Below are positions 8,246 to 19,582 of a stretch of DNA of 64,000 bases, piece after piece. The stretch is from Gemmatimonadota bacterium. Its GTDB lineage: Bacteria > Gemmatimonadota > Gemmatimonadetes > Gemmatimonadales > Gemmatimonadaceae. A program made the translations under genes and the position numbers. The notes beneath the pieces were generated by a model, which saw only the letters and a list, made by a program, of their open reading frames with translations, did not search any database and had not been told where the DNA came from. The number at the start of each line of letters is the position of its first letter. Within the stretch, counting starts at the first letter, position 1. The stretch lies in contig JAPLKU010000020.1 in assembly GCA_026387935.1 (NCBI GenBank), forward strand, positions 48,750 to 112,749. The letters run 5' to 3'.

Positions 8246-8818
8246 GTGATCGTCCTTGGGGTTGACCCGGGTACCGCGGCCACGGGCTACGGCGTGGTGC
8301 GCGGCGGTGAGCCCGGCGGCCCCACACTCATTGAGTGCGGCGTGATCCGCACGTCGCCGCGCACCACACTCGCGCGACGCGTCACAGAAATCTTCGATGG
8401 GATCAGCGACGTCATCGAACGGCACAAGCCCGATGCCATGGCCGTCGAGGGCGTCTTCTTCGCCAAGAATGTTCGGACCACGATCGTCCTCGGGCACGCG
8501 CGCGGCGTGGTGCTGCTTGCCGGGGAGCGGGCGGGCATCGTCATTCACGAATTCGCGCCCAAGCTGATCAAGAAGACCGTGACCGGTACCGGCGGCGCCA
8601 GCAAGCAGCAAGTACAGGCTATGGTCGCGCGGTTGCTGCGACTCAAGCATGCACCGCAACCGGCCGACGCCGCCGATGGTGTGGCCTGCGCGCTCACCTG
8701 TGTGATGGGCGCCGGATTCGCGGCACGCGCCGCGCTCATCCAGCGGCTGCCCGCCGCCCGCCAGGTTGCCGTACTCCGCCCGAATCTGAGCCGACTCCGC
8801 ACGGGCACCGGCCGATGA
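8246..8818 (+). CDS. ruvC: Holliday junction endonuclease RuvC
   Basis: 190 residues. RuvC resolves Holliday junctions by paired nicks in recombination repair. The acidic metal-binding set is visible: D7 in LGVDPG, E68 in AVEGVFF, and D141/D144 in PADAADG. The start is a GTG at 8246, 27 bases after yebC ends, chosen because VIVLGVDPG begins the RNase H-like fold. The last 40 residues extend past the usual end as a basic tail. The stop overlaps the ruvA start (ATGA), so ruvC and ruvA are coupled, and the junction-processing genes ruvC-ruvA-ruvB are together. Confidence 0.95.
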   Translation: MIVLGVDPGTAATGYGVVRGGEPGGPTLIECGVIRTSPRTTLARRVTEIFDGISDVIERHKPDAMAVEGVFFAKNVRTTIVLGHARGVVLLAGERAGIVIHEFAPKLIKKTVTGTGGASKQQVQAMVARLLRLKHAPQPADAADGVACALTCVMGAGFAARAALIQRLPAARQVAVLRPNLSRLRTGTGR

Positions 8819-9420
8819 TCTCGCGACTCAGGGGAACGCTGGCCGCAAAAGGCGTTGACCGGATTGAGGTGATGACGGCGGGCGGCGTCGGCTACGCGCT
8901 GCAGATTCCGCTCGGTGTACTCGAATCACTCCCGCGCGTAGGCGAACCGGTTGACCTGCATACGGCGCTCGTGGTGAAGGAAGACCACTGGCAACTGTTC
9001 GGATTCTCTGCGGAGAGCGACCGCGCCCTGTTCAACGTGCTGCTCAGCGCCAGCGGCGTGGGCCCGGCGCTCGCACTCGGCCTGCTCTCCTCGCTCGGTG
9101 CGGCGCGCGTGGTGCGCTCCATCAGGGAGCGTGACTTGGTCACGCTGCAATCTGTTCCGCGCGTTGGGAAGAAGGTCGCCGAACGGTTGTGCGTCGAACT
9201 CGGCGACAAGGTGAAGGCGTTCGCGTCCGAGGCGTCGGCTGAGCCCGGCCCAACACTCGACGGCGGCGCTGCGGACGCGGTTCGCGCGCTGGTGGCGCTC
9301 GGCTATTCGCATCCGGATGCCGAACGGGCGGTGCGAAAGGCGGTGGACAAGAAACCGGCCGGCACCGACGGCACGGCGGATCTCGTGCGCGCCGGGCTCG
9401 CTGAGCTCCAGCGTCGCTAA
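8815..9420 (+). CDS. ruvA: Holliday junction branch migration protein RuvA
   Basis: 201 residues. RuvA tetramers bind the four-way junction and load the RuvB motor. Domain I is an OB fold (about 1-62), domain II has the two helix-hairpin-helix motifs (SASGVGPALAL and QSVPRVGKKVAERL), and domain III (about 150-200), which contacts RuvB, contains VRALVALGYSHPDAERAV. The ATG overlaps the ruvC stop. Length and domain order are normal. Confidence 0.95.
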   Translation: MISRLRGTLAAKGVDRIEVMTAGGVGYALQIPLGVLESLPRVGEPVDLHTALVVKEDHWQLFGFSAESDRALFNVLLSASGVGPALALGLLSSLGAARVVRSIRERDLVTLQSVPRVGKKVAERLCVELGDKVKAFASEASAEPGPTLDGGAADAVRALVALGYSHPDAERAVRKAVDKKPAGTDGTADLVRAGLAELQRR

Positions 9421-9432
9421 GTTCCCGTCACC

Positions 9433-10464
9433 GTGAACAACATGTCGCGCGCCGAAATCACCACACCCGAAGTCCTCACCGAGGAATCGGTCGTTGAGCT
9501 CAAGCTGCGCCCGCAGCGGCTCGCCGAGTTCATCGGCCAGACGAAGCTCAAGGAATCGCTTGATATCTCGATTCAGGCGGCGCTCGGGCGGCGTGAACCG
9601 CTCGACCACGCGCTGTTTCATGGTCCACCTGGACTTGGCAAGACTACGCTCGCTGAACTGATCGCACGCGAACTGGGTGTGAACATCCACACGACGTCCG
9701 GTCCGGCGCTCGAAAAGCCGGCCGATCTGGTCGGGACACTGACGAATCTGCGTCCCGGCGACATTCTGTTCATCGACGAGATCCATCGGCTGCGCCCAGT
9801 CATCGAGGAGTTCCTCTATCCCGCGATGGAGGACTTCAAGATCGACATCCGTCTTTCGGATGGACCGCATGCGCAGACCGTGAGCATGACGATCGAGAAG
9901 TTCACGCTGATTGGCGCCACGACCCGGTTTGGATTGCTGACGCCGCCGATGCGCGCGCGATTCGGCATGGCGATGCGCCTGGATTTCTATCCGGCCTCGG
10001 AACTGGAAGAGATCGTGAAACGCACCGCGACGGTGGTCAATGTCGAGCTGCACGAAGACGGCGCTCACGAAATCGCACGCCGGTCACGCGGCACTCCGCG
10101 TATCGCCAATCGCCTGCTACGGCGCGTTCGCGACTACGCGCAGGTGCGCGCCGATGGTGTGGTGACGCTTGCGGTGGCGAAGGAAGCGCTCGCGATGCTC
10201 GACGTGGATGATTTCGGCCTCGACGACATGGACGCGCGGATTGTGAAAACGATCATCGAGAAGTTTGACGGTGGGCCGGTCGGCGTCGCCTCGCTCGCCG
10301 CTGCGATCGGCGAGGATCCGGGCACCATCGAAGAAGTGTACGAACCATTCCTCGTGCAGAACGGGCTGCTGCATCGCACCTCCCGCGGTCGTGTGGCGAC
10401 CGCGCAGGCGTACCGGCACTTCGGGTACAAGGCGCCACCGGGCGCGCAGGCCGAACTGCTCTGA
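9433..10464 (+). CDS. ruvB: Holliday junction branch migration helicase RuvB
   Basis: 343-residue AAA+ motor that drives branch migration with RuvA. Walker A is GPPGLGKT (64-71), Walker B with DEIH at 115-118, sensor 1 around [10 protein letters not shown], arginine-finger region [12 protein letters not shown], and a C-terminal winged helix ending in the conserved [18 protein letters not shown]. Two starts are possible, GTG at 9433 or ATG at 9442, differing by three residues. The gap after ruvA is 12 bases. The next gene, queA, begins 2 bases after its stop. Confidence 0.95.
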   Translation: MNNMSRAEITTPEVLTEESVVELKLRPQRLAEFIGQTKLKESLDISIQAALGRREPLDHALFHGPPGLGKTTLAELIARELGVNIHTTSGPALEKPADLVGTLTNLRPGDILFIDEIHRLRPVIEEFLYPAMEDFKIDIRLSDGPHAQTVSMTIEKFTLIGATTRFGLLTPPMRARFGMAMRLDFYPASELEEIVKRTATVVNVELHEDGAHEIARRSRGTPRIANRLLRRVRDYAQVRADGVVTLAVAKEALAMLDVDDFGLDDMDARIVKTIIEKFDGGPVGVASLAAAIGEDPGTIEEVYEPFLVQNGLLHRTSRGRVATAQAYRHFGYKAPPGAQAELL

Positions 10465-10466
10465 GC

Positions 10467-12627
<2,161 letters not shown>

Positions 12628-12628
<1 letters not shown>

Positions 12629-12987
12629 TGTCATTCCTGCCTGCATTGCTGCTTCAGGCTGCCGCGCCCGCCGCGGGCGCCCAGTCACCACTGATCTTCT
12701 TCGGTCAGATGGCCGTCATCGTGGCCATCTTCTACTTCATCGTGCTGCGCCCGCAGCGAAAGCAGCAGAAGCAGCTTGAAGCGTCGCTCCTGTCGATGAC
12801 CAAGGGTGACGAAGTGGTCACCGCCGGCGGCATCATCGCCGAAGTCGTTCACATCAAGGAGACGCTCAAGGACGGCGCTCCGGCCCCGACCATGGCCGAC
12901 CGCGTGACGATCAAGTCCGGCGAATCAAAAGTCGTGGTCGAGCGTGGACGGATCGTGCGAGTCAACCGGCCGTCGAACGAGAGCTAG
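12628..12987 (+). CDS. yajC: Sec translocase accessory subunit YajC
   Basis: 119 residues with one transmembrane helix (about 22-44, MAVIVAIFYFIVLRPQRKQQ) and a cytoplasmic KOW-like domain with GDEVVTAGGIIAEV. YajC associates with SecDF and the SecYEG translocon in the inner membrane. Its ATG overlaps the tgt stop (TGATG), the usual tgt-yajC arrangement, but secD and secF do not follow here; def and fmt do. Confidence 0.93.
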
Positions 12988-12992
12988 CGCCG

Positions 12993-13550
12993 ATGGCGGT
13001 CCTGCCGATTCATGTCCTCGGCGCGTCCGTCCTGCGACAGGAGACGACGCCGGTCACCAAGGTGACTCCGGAGCTCCTGAAGCTCGCGGACGACATGTTC
13101 GACACGATGCACGCCGCCAGCGGCGTTGGCCTCGCGGCCCCGCAAGTCGGGCGCACCGAGCGGCTCGCCGTCGTCGAGGTTGAGGGAGAACGACATGTGC
13201 TGTTCAATCCGGAAATCGTACTAGAGGAAGGCAGCATCAAGTGGGAAGAAGGCTGCCTCTCCATTCCCGAGATTTATGGCGACGTCACGCGCGCGGCGCG
13301 GGTGATCGTGCGCGCGACCGGGCGCGACGGCAAGTTGTTTGACGTCGAGGGACGCGACCTCCTCGGCGTCTGCCTGCAACATGAGATCGATCATCTCCAT
13401 GGCAAACTGTTCATTGACCACCTGAGCTTCCTCAAGAAGCGGAAGGCCATGGCGTTGTGGGAAGATGAGAAGGACAAGTATCCCGATCTGCTGCGGATCC
13501 TCACTCCCGACTCAGTCAACGAACAAGGCGACGAGTCGGAGCGGCTCTAG
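12993..13550 (+). CDS. def: Peptide deformylase
   Basis: 185-residue metalloenzyme that removes the formyl group from nascent N-formylmethionine. All three family motifs are intact: GVGLAAPQ (44-51), EGCLS (86-90, metal Cys) and HEIDH (130-134, two metal His and the catalytic Glu). It lies 5 bases after yajC and 9 before fmt, so the formyl cycle genes are together. A charged C-terminal tail (KDKYPDLLRIL onwards) extends past the core. Confidence 0.95.
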   Translation: MAVLPIHVLGASVLRQETTPVTKVTPELLKLADDMFDTMHAASGVGLAAPQVGRTERLAVVEVEGERHVLFNPEIVLEEGSIKWEEGCLSIPEIYGDVTRAARVIVRATGRDGKLFDVEGRDLLGVCLQHEIDHLHGKLFIDHLSFLKKRKAMALWEDEKDKYPDLLRILTPDSVNEQGDESERL

Positions 13551-13559
13551 GCCGGTTCC

Positions 13560-14513
13560 ATGCGCGTCCTATTCTGGGGCACTCCGGACTTTGCGACGCC
13601 GGCATTGCGCGCGCTCGTCGGCGAGGGCCATGACGTCGTTGCGGTCGTCACACAGCCCGACCGGTCACGCGCGAACGGTGGGCGAAGCCGCTCGTCGCTC
13701 GATGCATCACCGGTCAAAGTGGTGGCCACCGAAGAAGGGATTCCTGTTTTGCAGCCGGATCGCCCGCGCGGCGAAGACTTTGTGTCGTCGCTCCGCGCGC
13801 TCGAGCCTGACGTCTCCGTGGTCGTCGCCTATGGTCATATCCTCTCGAAGGAAGTGATCGACCTGCCGCGCCTCGGCACGCTCAACATTCACGCATCGCT
13901 GCTCCCGCTCTATCGCGGGGCTGCACCCATTCAGGCTGCGATTCGCGACGGACGTGCGGAGAGTGGCGTGTCGATCATGCGGATGGAAGTCGCGCTCGAT
14001 GCCGGACCGGTGATCCTCGCGCTTCCGACACCGATTCTTCCCGACGAGACCGGAGGAGAGCTGCAACTCCGTCTCGCGGAGATCGGTGCGGAAGGCATCG
14101 TTGAGGCGCTGGCGCTGCTCGATTTGGGAGGCGCAACCGAAACAGCACAGCGCGCCGAAGCGGCGACGTACGCGAAGAAGATCGAGCGCGCTGATGCGCA
14201 GATTGACTGGAACGCGTCGGCGGCAGTCGTGGAGCGCCTCATCCGCGCTTTCGATCCAAAGCCGGGCGCGTGGACATTCCGCAGCGGCCTTGAGGTCAAG
14301 CTCTATGGTGCTCGCGTTGCCACGGGGCATAGCGGACCGCCGGGAACGGTCCTGACCGGAGAAGGCGATGCGATCATCGTGGCCTGCGGGGAAGGCGCCG
14401 TGCGCGTGCTGGACGTGCACGGCGCGGGCCGCAAGCGCCAGCGTGCGGGAGAGTGGCTCAGGGGCCGCGGCGTGGCTGTGGGCGACGTGCTGGGTGCACC
14501 GACGACCCCCTGA
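13560..14513 (+). CDS. fmt: Methionyl-tRNA formyltransferase
   Basis: 317 residues. Fmt formylates initiator Met-tRNA using 10-formyl-THF. The catalytic triad is visible as N109 and H111 in LNIHASLLPLYRG and D147 in ALDAGP; the N-terminal MRVLFWGTPDFA and C-terminal OB-like domain (about 210-315) are complete. The loop after TQPDR is shorter in glycine than usual (SRANGGRSR) but otherwise aligned. It ends the yebC-fmt run and is followed by a hairpin. Confidence 0.95.
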   Translation: MRVLFWGTPDFATPALRALVGEGHDVVAVVTQPDRSRANGGRSRSSLDASPVKVVATEEGIPVLQPDRPRGEDFVSSLRALEPDVSVVVAYGHILSKEVIDLPRLGTLNIHASLLPLYRGAAPIQAAIRDGRAESGVSIMRMEVALDAGPVILALPTPILPDETGGELQLRLAEIGAEGIVEALALLDLGGATETAQRAEAATYAKKIERADAQIDWNASAAVVERLIRAFDPKPGAWTFRSGLEVKLYGARVATGHSGPPGTVLTGEGDAIIVACGEGAVRVLDVHGAGRKRQRAGEWLRGRGVAVGDVLGAPTTP

Positions 14514-14522
14514 AAACCATCA

Positions 14523-14548
14523 AGGGGAGCCGCACCAGCGGCTCCCCT
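14523..14548 (+). terminator. Terminator hairpin after fmt
   Basis: AGGGGAGCCG (14523-14532) pairs with CGGCTCCCCT (14539-14548) over a 6-base loop, 10 bases after the fmt stop. It lies between fmt and the convergent RCC1 remnant, so it could serve both strands. No clear T-run. Confidence 0.7.
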
Positions 14549-14574
14549 CGGCTCATGCCAGACGAACTCAGATA

Positions 14575-14877
14575 TCAAGGCTGGTAGAGCACTCTGGTCG
14601 GCGTCATGGTTGGTGTAGCGTTGCCGGTCGTGTTACGACCGAGCTGGCCGAACGAGTTGTCGCCCCAGCTATACACGGTGCCGGCGGAAATTGGCGGCGA
14701 TCCTGGTGGCGCGGCGGCTCCAGCGTTTGCAACGCCACCGGTGAAGAACTCACCGACCGAGAGGGTTCGGAACACGAGGCCTCCAGCGACGGCAACCGGT
14801 GAAGTGGCGGTTATCGTCGTGCCGTCGGCCAACTCGCTGTAATCGTTGCGACCCCAGCAGTACGCGGCCTGTTCCTG
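14575..14877 (-). pseudogene. C-terminal remnant of an RCC1-repeat protein
   Basis: On the minus strand about 100 residues carry two RCC1-type repeat units: AAYCWGRNDYSELADGTT followed by SPVAVAGGLVFRTLSVG, and VYSWGDNSFGQLGRNTTG. Proteins of this type are usually several hundred residues, exported, and form a seven-bladed propeller. Here the repeats begin abruptly near 14877; the frame continues to an ATG at 14976, but those residues do not look like a repeat or a signal peptide. The first unit has EL where QLG is expected, suggesting drift. I read it as a truncated remnant. Confidence 0.65.
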
Positions 14878-15000
14878 CACCCTTCTAGACGGCCCGCCCA
14901 AGCCGAGAGTAACAGAAGCGGTCGGTGTGCGGCCGCCGGTATTCGTTCGGTAGCAAGCTCCGGCAGCGAGTCGCAAAACATAATACCCGCCAGTTGGCCT

Positions 15001-15006
15001 TATCTT
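15001..15006 (+). promoter_or_regulatory. Putative -10 box of rsmB
   Basis: TATCTT lies 8 bases before the ATG at 15015 and is part of TATCTTTCGCC, identical to the element before yebC. It suggests a leaderless rsmB transcript. No -35 seen. Confidence 0.45.
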
Positions 15007-15014
15007 TCGCCAGA

Positions 15015-16367
15015 ATGGCGCACCTTGGTGGATCTGCAGTGGGAACAGGCAGCCGCGGCGTGATTACGCCGGCGCGCGATGCCGCAGCGCAGGTCCTCGG
15101 CGACCTGCGCGGGGGCTCGCTGCTTGACGCCGCTCTCGACCGGGCGGCCACCCGCCTCGACCCCCGCGACCGGCGTTGGCTTCACGAGCTGGTCTACGGC
15201 ACTCTGCGCAAACGGGCCTGGCTCGACGCCGTACTCGACCTGCGTGTGCGCGGCGGCACCTCTCGCCTGCACGCCGGCGTGGCCGATCTGCTCCGGCTCG
15301 GCACCCAGCAACTACTGTTCATGCGCAGTGTGCCGGCCTACGCCGCCATCGCGCAGACCGTCGAACAGGTCAAGCTGCAGCACGGGATTGGCGCCGGAAA
15401 ACTGGCGAACGCGGTACTCCGGCGGGTGGATCGCGAGCGAGAGGTGCTTGAGCCGCCGGCGCCAACCGACCCGCTCGATGCGCTCGCGCTCACGCACTCG
15501 CATCCCCGATGGCTCGTTGCCCGCTGGGTGGCGCGTTGGGGCGCCGAACGGACGGGCGCTTTGCTCGAGGCCAACAACCGCGAGGCGAATACGATCCTCC
15601 GGCCGATCGGCGTGGTCCGCGAGCAACTCGAGGCGATGCTCGACGCGGCCGATGTTCGCACCCACGAACCACCGCTCGTGTCCGACAGCCTCGGTATCCA
15701 GCACGGTATCTCGCTGACGTCGCTTGGCGCGTTTCAGCAGGGACTCTGCTTCGTGCAGGACCCTGCAGCGACGATGGTCACGCGGTACGCGGCGATCGCG
15801 CCAGGCTCTCGCGTGGCGGATCTCTGTGCGGCGCCGGGAGGCAAGGCGATCGAACTCGCGCGCGAAGCCGGTGTTGTCGTGGCGTGCGACAGCTCGGAAG
15901 CGCGGCTGCAGCGCGTGCGCGAGAATCTCAGCCGGCTCGACCTGCCCAACATCGTGCCACTCGTCGCCGACGCGCGGTTTCCGGCGCTCAGCCCGATGGA
16001 CGCCGTGCTGCTCGACGCTCCGTGCACGGGCACGGGAACATTTCGACGTCATCCTGACGCGCGCTGGCGACTCAAGCCAAGCGATATCGCGTTGATGAGC
16101 AACGTGCAACGCACGTTACTTCGCGCCGCCTGCGATATTGTCGCTCCCGGCGGATTGCTCGTGTACAGCACCTGCTCGCTGGAGCAGGAGGAGAACGACG
16201 CGCAGGTGGAAACCTTTCTCACGGAACATGCGGAGTTTGCACTTGAACCGCCTCCGGCCGGTACGGTCCCCGAGACCGTACTCGACGCAGGCCGACTGCG
16301 CGTATTGCCACATCTGCACGGCACGGATGGCGCCTTTGCGGCGCGGTTCCGCCGGAGGAGCGAATGA
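15015..16367 (+). CDS. rsmB: 16S rRNA (cytosine-967-C5)-methyltransferase RsmB
   Basis: 450 residues. RsmB (Sun/Fmu) methylates C967 of 16S rRNA. An N-terminal NusB-like RNA-binding domain covers about 12-140 (ITPARDAAAQVLGDL, WLHELVYGTLRKR). The SAM domain has motif I VADLCAAPGGKA, motif IV DAPCTGTG and motif VI YSTCSLEQEEND; the two cysteines are catalytic. I chose ATG at 15015, 8 bases after a TATCTT box, as the NusB-like domain begins there and the 30 codons upstream lack homology. It opens the rsmB-rpe-thioredoxin-tsaD-lgt run. Confidence 0.93.
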   Translation: MAHLGGSAVGTGSRGVITPARDAAAQVLGDLRGGSLLDAALDRAATRLDPRDRRWLHELVYGTLRKRAWLDAVLDLRVRGGTSRLHAGVADLLRLGTQQLLFMRSVPAYAAIAQTVEQVKLQHGIGAGKLANAVLRRVDREREVLEPPAPTDPLDALALTHSHPRWLVARWVARWGAERTGALLEANNREANTILRPIGVVREQLEAMLDAADVRTHEPPLVSDSLGIQHGISLTSLGAFQQGLCFVQDPAATMVTRYAAIAPGSRVADLCAAPGGKAIELAREAGVVVACDSSEARLQRVRENLSRLDLPNIVPLVADARFPALSPMDAVLLDAPCTGTGTFRRHPDARWRLKPSDIALMSNVQRTLLRAACDIVAPGGLLVYSTCSLEQEENDAQVETFLTEHAEFALEPPPAGTVPETVLDAGRLRVLPHLHGTDGAFAARFRRRSE

Positions 16368-17038
16368 GCGCGGCAACGGTTCGCCTCGCGCCGTCACTCT
16401 TGGCCGCAGACCTTGGCCGGCTCAAGGAACAGCTCGCGGTTGTCGAAGAGGGCGGCGCCGACTGGCTTCACGTGGATGTCATGGACGGTGTGTTCGTGCC
16501 GAACCTGACGTTCGGCGCAAAAGTCATCGAGACATGCCGTGCGCTCACGACGCTGCCGCTTGATGTCCACTTGATGGTGGTGGAGCCCGAGAAATACTTC
16601 GACAGTTTTGCGAAGGCGGGGGCCAGCGTGCTCACGATTCACGCCGAAGTCGCCCCGCATCTCCATCGCCAGCTCGCCAACATTCGCGAGCTCGGGTGCA
16701 AAGCAGGCGCCGTGGTGAATCCAGGAACGCCTGTCGAATCGCTCCGCGATGTGGCCGGTGATCTCGATCTGCTCCTGATCATGAGCGTGAATCCAGGATT
16801 CGGCGGGCAGAAGTTCATTCCATCGAGTCTGGCCAAGATTGCACGGGCACGAGCGATGCTCGCCGAAGCCAGAAGCACCGCGGCGCTCGAAGTGGACGGC
16901 GGCGTCACGCGCCAGACGATTCATGGATGCTGGCGCGCTGGTGCGGATACCTTCGTGGCCGGCGTCGCGGTATTCGGTGCGAAGGATCCTGCCGCGGAGA
17001 TTCGCGCGTTGCGTGCGGCGTGCGCGGAGCAGGCATGA
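16364..17038 (+). CDS. rpe: Ribulose-phosphate 3-epimerase
   Basis: 224-residue TIM barrel interconverting ribulose-5-phosphate and xylulose-5-phosphate. Conserved segments are LAPSLLAADLGRL, HVDVMDGVFVPNLTFG (metal His and Asp), DVHLMV, MSVNPGFGGQKF and EVDGGV. The ATG overlaps the rsmB stop. The C-terminal GADTFVAGVAVFG phosphate loop is intact. Confidence 0.95.
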   Translation: MSAATVRLAPSLLAADLGRLKEQLAVVEEGGADWLHVDVMDGVFVPNLTFGAKVIETCRALTTLPLDVHLMVVEPEKYFDSFAKAGASVLTIHAEVAPHLHRQLANIRELGCKAGAVVNPGTPVESLRDVAGDLDLLLIMSVNPGFGGQKFIPSSLAKIARARAMLAEARSTAALEVDGGVTRQTIHGCWRAGADTFVAGVAVFGAKDPAAEIRALRAACAEQA

Positions 17039-17589
17039 CCGGACGGGCGCAGTGGGGTATGGTCGCAGCGATCGTCGTGATCGCGGGCGGCGCGCTGGCG
17101 TGGGCCACCATGGGCGCAGACCGAACGCGGATCGTCGCGCCAGGATCGCCGGCACCGGACTTTCATGCGCAAACGGTCCCTGCGCCGCCAGCCACGCCGA
17201 TTGCGCGCTCCCTCGCATCGTACCACGGCAAGGCGGTACTGCTCAACATCTGGGCCACCTGGTGCGGGCCCTGCCGCGAGGAAATGCCACGGATCGAGCG
17301 GCTGCACAAGGAACTCGGGTCGGACGGGCTCGTTGTCGTCGCGGTCAGCATCGACAATCCTGGCATGGCCGACGCGATCCGTGACTTCCGAAACGAGATG
17401 GGGCTTTCGTTCGAGATCCTGTACGATGAATCGAGTCGCATTCGGGACGATTATCAGACCACAGGCGTCCCCGAGACTTTTCTCATTGACAAGCAGGGCG
17501 TGATCCGTCGCCGCCTGATTGGCGCGACGTGGACCGTGGATGACCAGCGCGCGCTGATTCGCGAACTGATCGCCGAACCGCCGAAGTAG
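17035..17589 (+). CDS. TlpA/ResA-like membrane-anchored thioredoxin
   Basis: 184 residues. A single N-terminal hydrophobic segment (about 8-24) acts as a signal anchor, followed by a periplasmic AhpC/TSA-type thioredoxin domain with active site ATWCGPCREE and the cis-proline loop GVPETFLID. Proteins of this type reduce disulfides in the periplasm, for example in cytochrome c maturation; several c-type candidates (such as the FTR1 fusion at 19583) would need that. It overlaps the rpe stop (ATGA). The physiological substrate is not readable. Confidence 0.88.
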   Translation: MTGRAQWGMVAAIVVIAGGALAWATMGADRTRIVAPGSPAPDFHAQTVPAPPATPIARSLASYHGKAVLLNIWATWCGPCREEMPRIERLHKELGSDGLVVVAVSIDNPGMADAIRDFRNEMGLSFEILYDESSRIRDDYQTTGVPETFLIDKQGVIRRRLIGATWTVDDQRALIRELIAEPPK

Positions 17590-17608
17590 TCCGGCTACCA
17601 TCACCGCG

Positions 17609-18682
17609 ATGCGCGTGCTCGGGATCGAAACCTCGTGCGACGAGACGTCGGCCGCGGTGGTCGAAGGCGACGGTGACGGCGCCGCGCTCCGGTCGCTAGT
17701 GATTCTCTCGCAGGATATTCATCGCGTCTTTGGGGGCGTCGTGCCCGAGATTGCCTCGCGGGCGCATCTCACGGCGATTGCGCCCGTCACACGCCGTGCG
17801 CTTGACGATGCGGGAGTTGAGTCCGGCGATCTGGATGCGATTGCGGTGACCCACGCGCCAGGCCTTGTGGGGGCGCTCCTGGTTGGCGTGTCGTTCGCGA
17901 AAGGGCTCGCCGCATCGCTCGGGATTCCGCTCGTTGGCGTGCACCATATGGAGGGGCATCTCTTCGCCACGGAGCTGGAGGACGCGAAGGCGGCACCTCC
18001 ACTGACCGCGCTCCTGGTCAGCGGCGGACACACGATGCTCCTCGACGTTCCGGCGTGGGGCGAATACCGACTCCTCGGCGCGACGCGCGACGACGCGGCC
18101 GGTGAGGCGTTCGACAAAGTGGCCAAGCTGCTCGGCCTGCCGTACCCAGGGGGACGCCACGTCGAGGCGCTCGCGCGCGGCGGCGATCCCACGACGCACC
18201 GATTTGCCCGGCCCATGCTCCATGGCGGCCAGAAGCTCGGTGACGATGACTTCTACGACCTCTCGTTCAGCGGCCTGAAGACGGCGGTGCTGCACGCGGT
18301 TCGCGACGCCGAAGGGCGTGGCGTGATCGAGGGTGCGCGCGCGGGCATCGCGCGCGGATTCCAGGATGCGTTGGTTGATACGCTCGTTGAGAAGACCATG
18401 CGTGCCGCGCTCGCCCATGGCCGCACACGGATCGTCCTTGGTGGCGGTGTCGCGTGCAATGCCGCGCTGGTGACAGCCATGCGCGAGCGCGCGGCCAAGC
18501 GGCTCGGTGCGGCCGCGGCGGTGTACGCTCCCGGTCCGCGGCTGGCGACGGACAACGCCGCGATGATCGCGCGGGCGGGCCTGTTTCGGCTGCTGCGCGG
18601 CGAGCGTGCTGGGCCGGACCTGAACGCCTATGCATCGCTGCCTATTCCAGGCCTCGTACCCCAAGCCGCGTCAGTGCGATAG
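17609..18682 (+). CDS. tsaD: tRNA N6-adenosine threonylcarbamoyltransferase TsaD
   Basis: 357 residues. TsaD transfers the threonylcarbamoyl group to A37 of ANN-decoding tRNAs, with TsaB and TsaE. The ASKHA fold is seen from LGIETSCDET; the metal histidines are in HHMEGH (112-117), with SGGHTML, DDAAGEAFDKVAK and GGGVACNAALR-like segment as expected. Starts at ATG 17609, 19 bases after the thioredoxin gene. Confidence 0.95.
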   Translation: MRVLGIETSCDETSAAVVEGDGDGAALRSLVILSQDIHRVFGGVVPEIASRAHLTAIAPVTRRALDDAGVESGDLDAIAVTHAPGLVGALLVGVSFAKGLAASLGIPLVGVHHMEGHLFATELEDAKAAPPLTALLVSGGHTMLLDVPAWGEYRLLGATRDDAAGEAFDKVAKLLGLPYPGGRHVEALARGGDPTTHRFARPMLHGGQKLGDDDFYDLSFSGLKTAVLHAVRDAEGRGVIEGARAGIARGFQDALVDTLVEKTMRAALAHGRTRIVLGGGVACNAALVTAMRERAAKRLGAAAAVYAPGPRLATDNAAMIARAGLFRLLRGERAGPDLNAYASLPIPGLVPQAASVR

Positions 18683-18685
18683 AAT
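18680..18685 (+). promoter_or_regulatory. Putative internal promoter -10 of lgt
   Basis: TAGAAT overlaps the tsaD stop region and ends 7 bases before the lgt GTG at 18693, giving an apparent leaderless start for lgt independent of the upstream operon. Confidence 0.4.
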
Positions 18686-18692
18686 TCTCTTC

Positions 18693-19538
18693 GTGAACGA
18701 AACGCTGACGGCCATCATGCATCACAAGACCGAGTTCCATCTCGGGCCGCTCCCGCTGACGGGGTTCGGCATTGCGATGCTCGGCGCATTCCTGATTGGG
18801 CAGATCGTGGCGCAGGCGGAGCTCGCCCGCCGCGGCCACGACGAGCAGGTGATGGCCGACGTCGTCATCGCAGCCGTGATTGGCGGACTGCTCGGCGGAA
18901 AGATTTATTACGCGATCCTGATGCAGGATGCGTCGTCACTGGGCCAGCGTGCGGGATTTGTGTTCTGGGGCGGGCTCGCCGGCGGCATCCTCGCGACGTA
19001 CGCCTGGATCCGCTACAAGAAGCTGAGCTTCGCGCAGATCAGCGATGTGTGCGCGATCGGCATCGCGGCCGCATACGCGGTTGGACGATCAGGGTGCTGG
19101 GCCGTCGGTGACGACTATGGTCGCGCCTGGGCGAGCCGGTTCGCGGTAAAGTTTCCGGAAGGTGCTCCGCCGTCGACCGCCGCAAACATGGTGAGTGAGT
19201 TCAAGCAGATCGCACTCGCCTCGCTCCCGCCGACCGAGGTTGTCGCCGTCTATCCGACGCAGCTGTTTGAAGTCGCCATGGGGCTCGTCATGTTTGCGAT
19301 TCTCTGGCGCATTCGCGACCACAAGCACGCGGCGGGCTGGCTCTTCGGGGCCTACTGCGTCCTCGCCGGGATCGAGCGGCTCGTGGTGGAAGTGTTCCGC
19401 GCGAAGGACGACCGGTTCTTCGGTCCGTTCACGATGGCGCAGGTGATCGCAGTGCTCTTCATCGTGGGTGGCGCTGCGTGGATGCAGATGCGACGCAACG
19501 TTCGCGATGGCAACGCGGGTATTTACGCACGGGCATAG
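18693..19538 (+). CDS. lgt: Prolipoprotein diacylglyceryl transferase
   Basis: 281-residue inner-membrane enzyme that attaches diacylglycerol to the lipobox cysteine. The Lgt signature region is seen as GRSGCWAVGDDYG, together with the H/G-rich first helix, YPTQLFE and the IERLVVEVFRAKDDR end motif; about seven hydrophobic segments. The signature differs from the common GRxGNFxNGE form, as it does in several distant phyla. I chose GTG at 18693, after a TAGAAT box; the longer frame overlaps tsaD. A likely substrate, a small lipoprotein, lies at 44011. Confidence 0.88.
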   Translation: MNETLTAIMHHKTEFHLGPLPLTGFGIAMLGAFLIGQIVAQAELARRGHDEQVMADVVIAAVIGGLLGGKIYYAILMQDASSLGQRAGFVFWGGLAGGILATYAWIRYKKLSFAQISDVCAIGIAAAYAVGRSGCWAVGDDYGRAWASRFAVKFPEGAPPSTAANMVSEFKQIALASLPPTEVVAVYPTQLFEVAMGLVMFAILWRIRDHKHAAGWLFGAYCVLAGIERLVVEVFRAKDDRFFGPFTMAQVIAVLFIVGGAAWMQMRRNVRDGNAGIYARA

Positions 19539-19582
19539 CGCCGACTAGCGCTCGCGAGAAGCCCGCCCGCACCAACGTCCCC

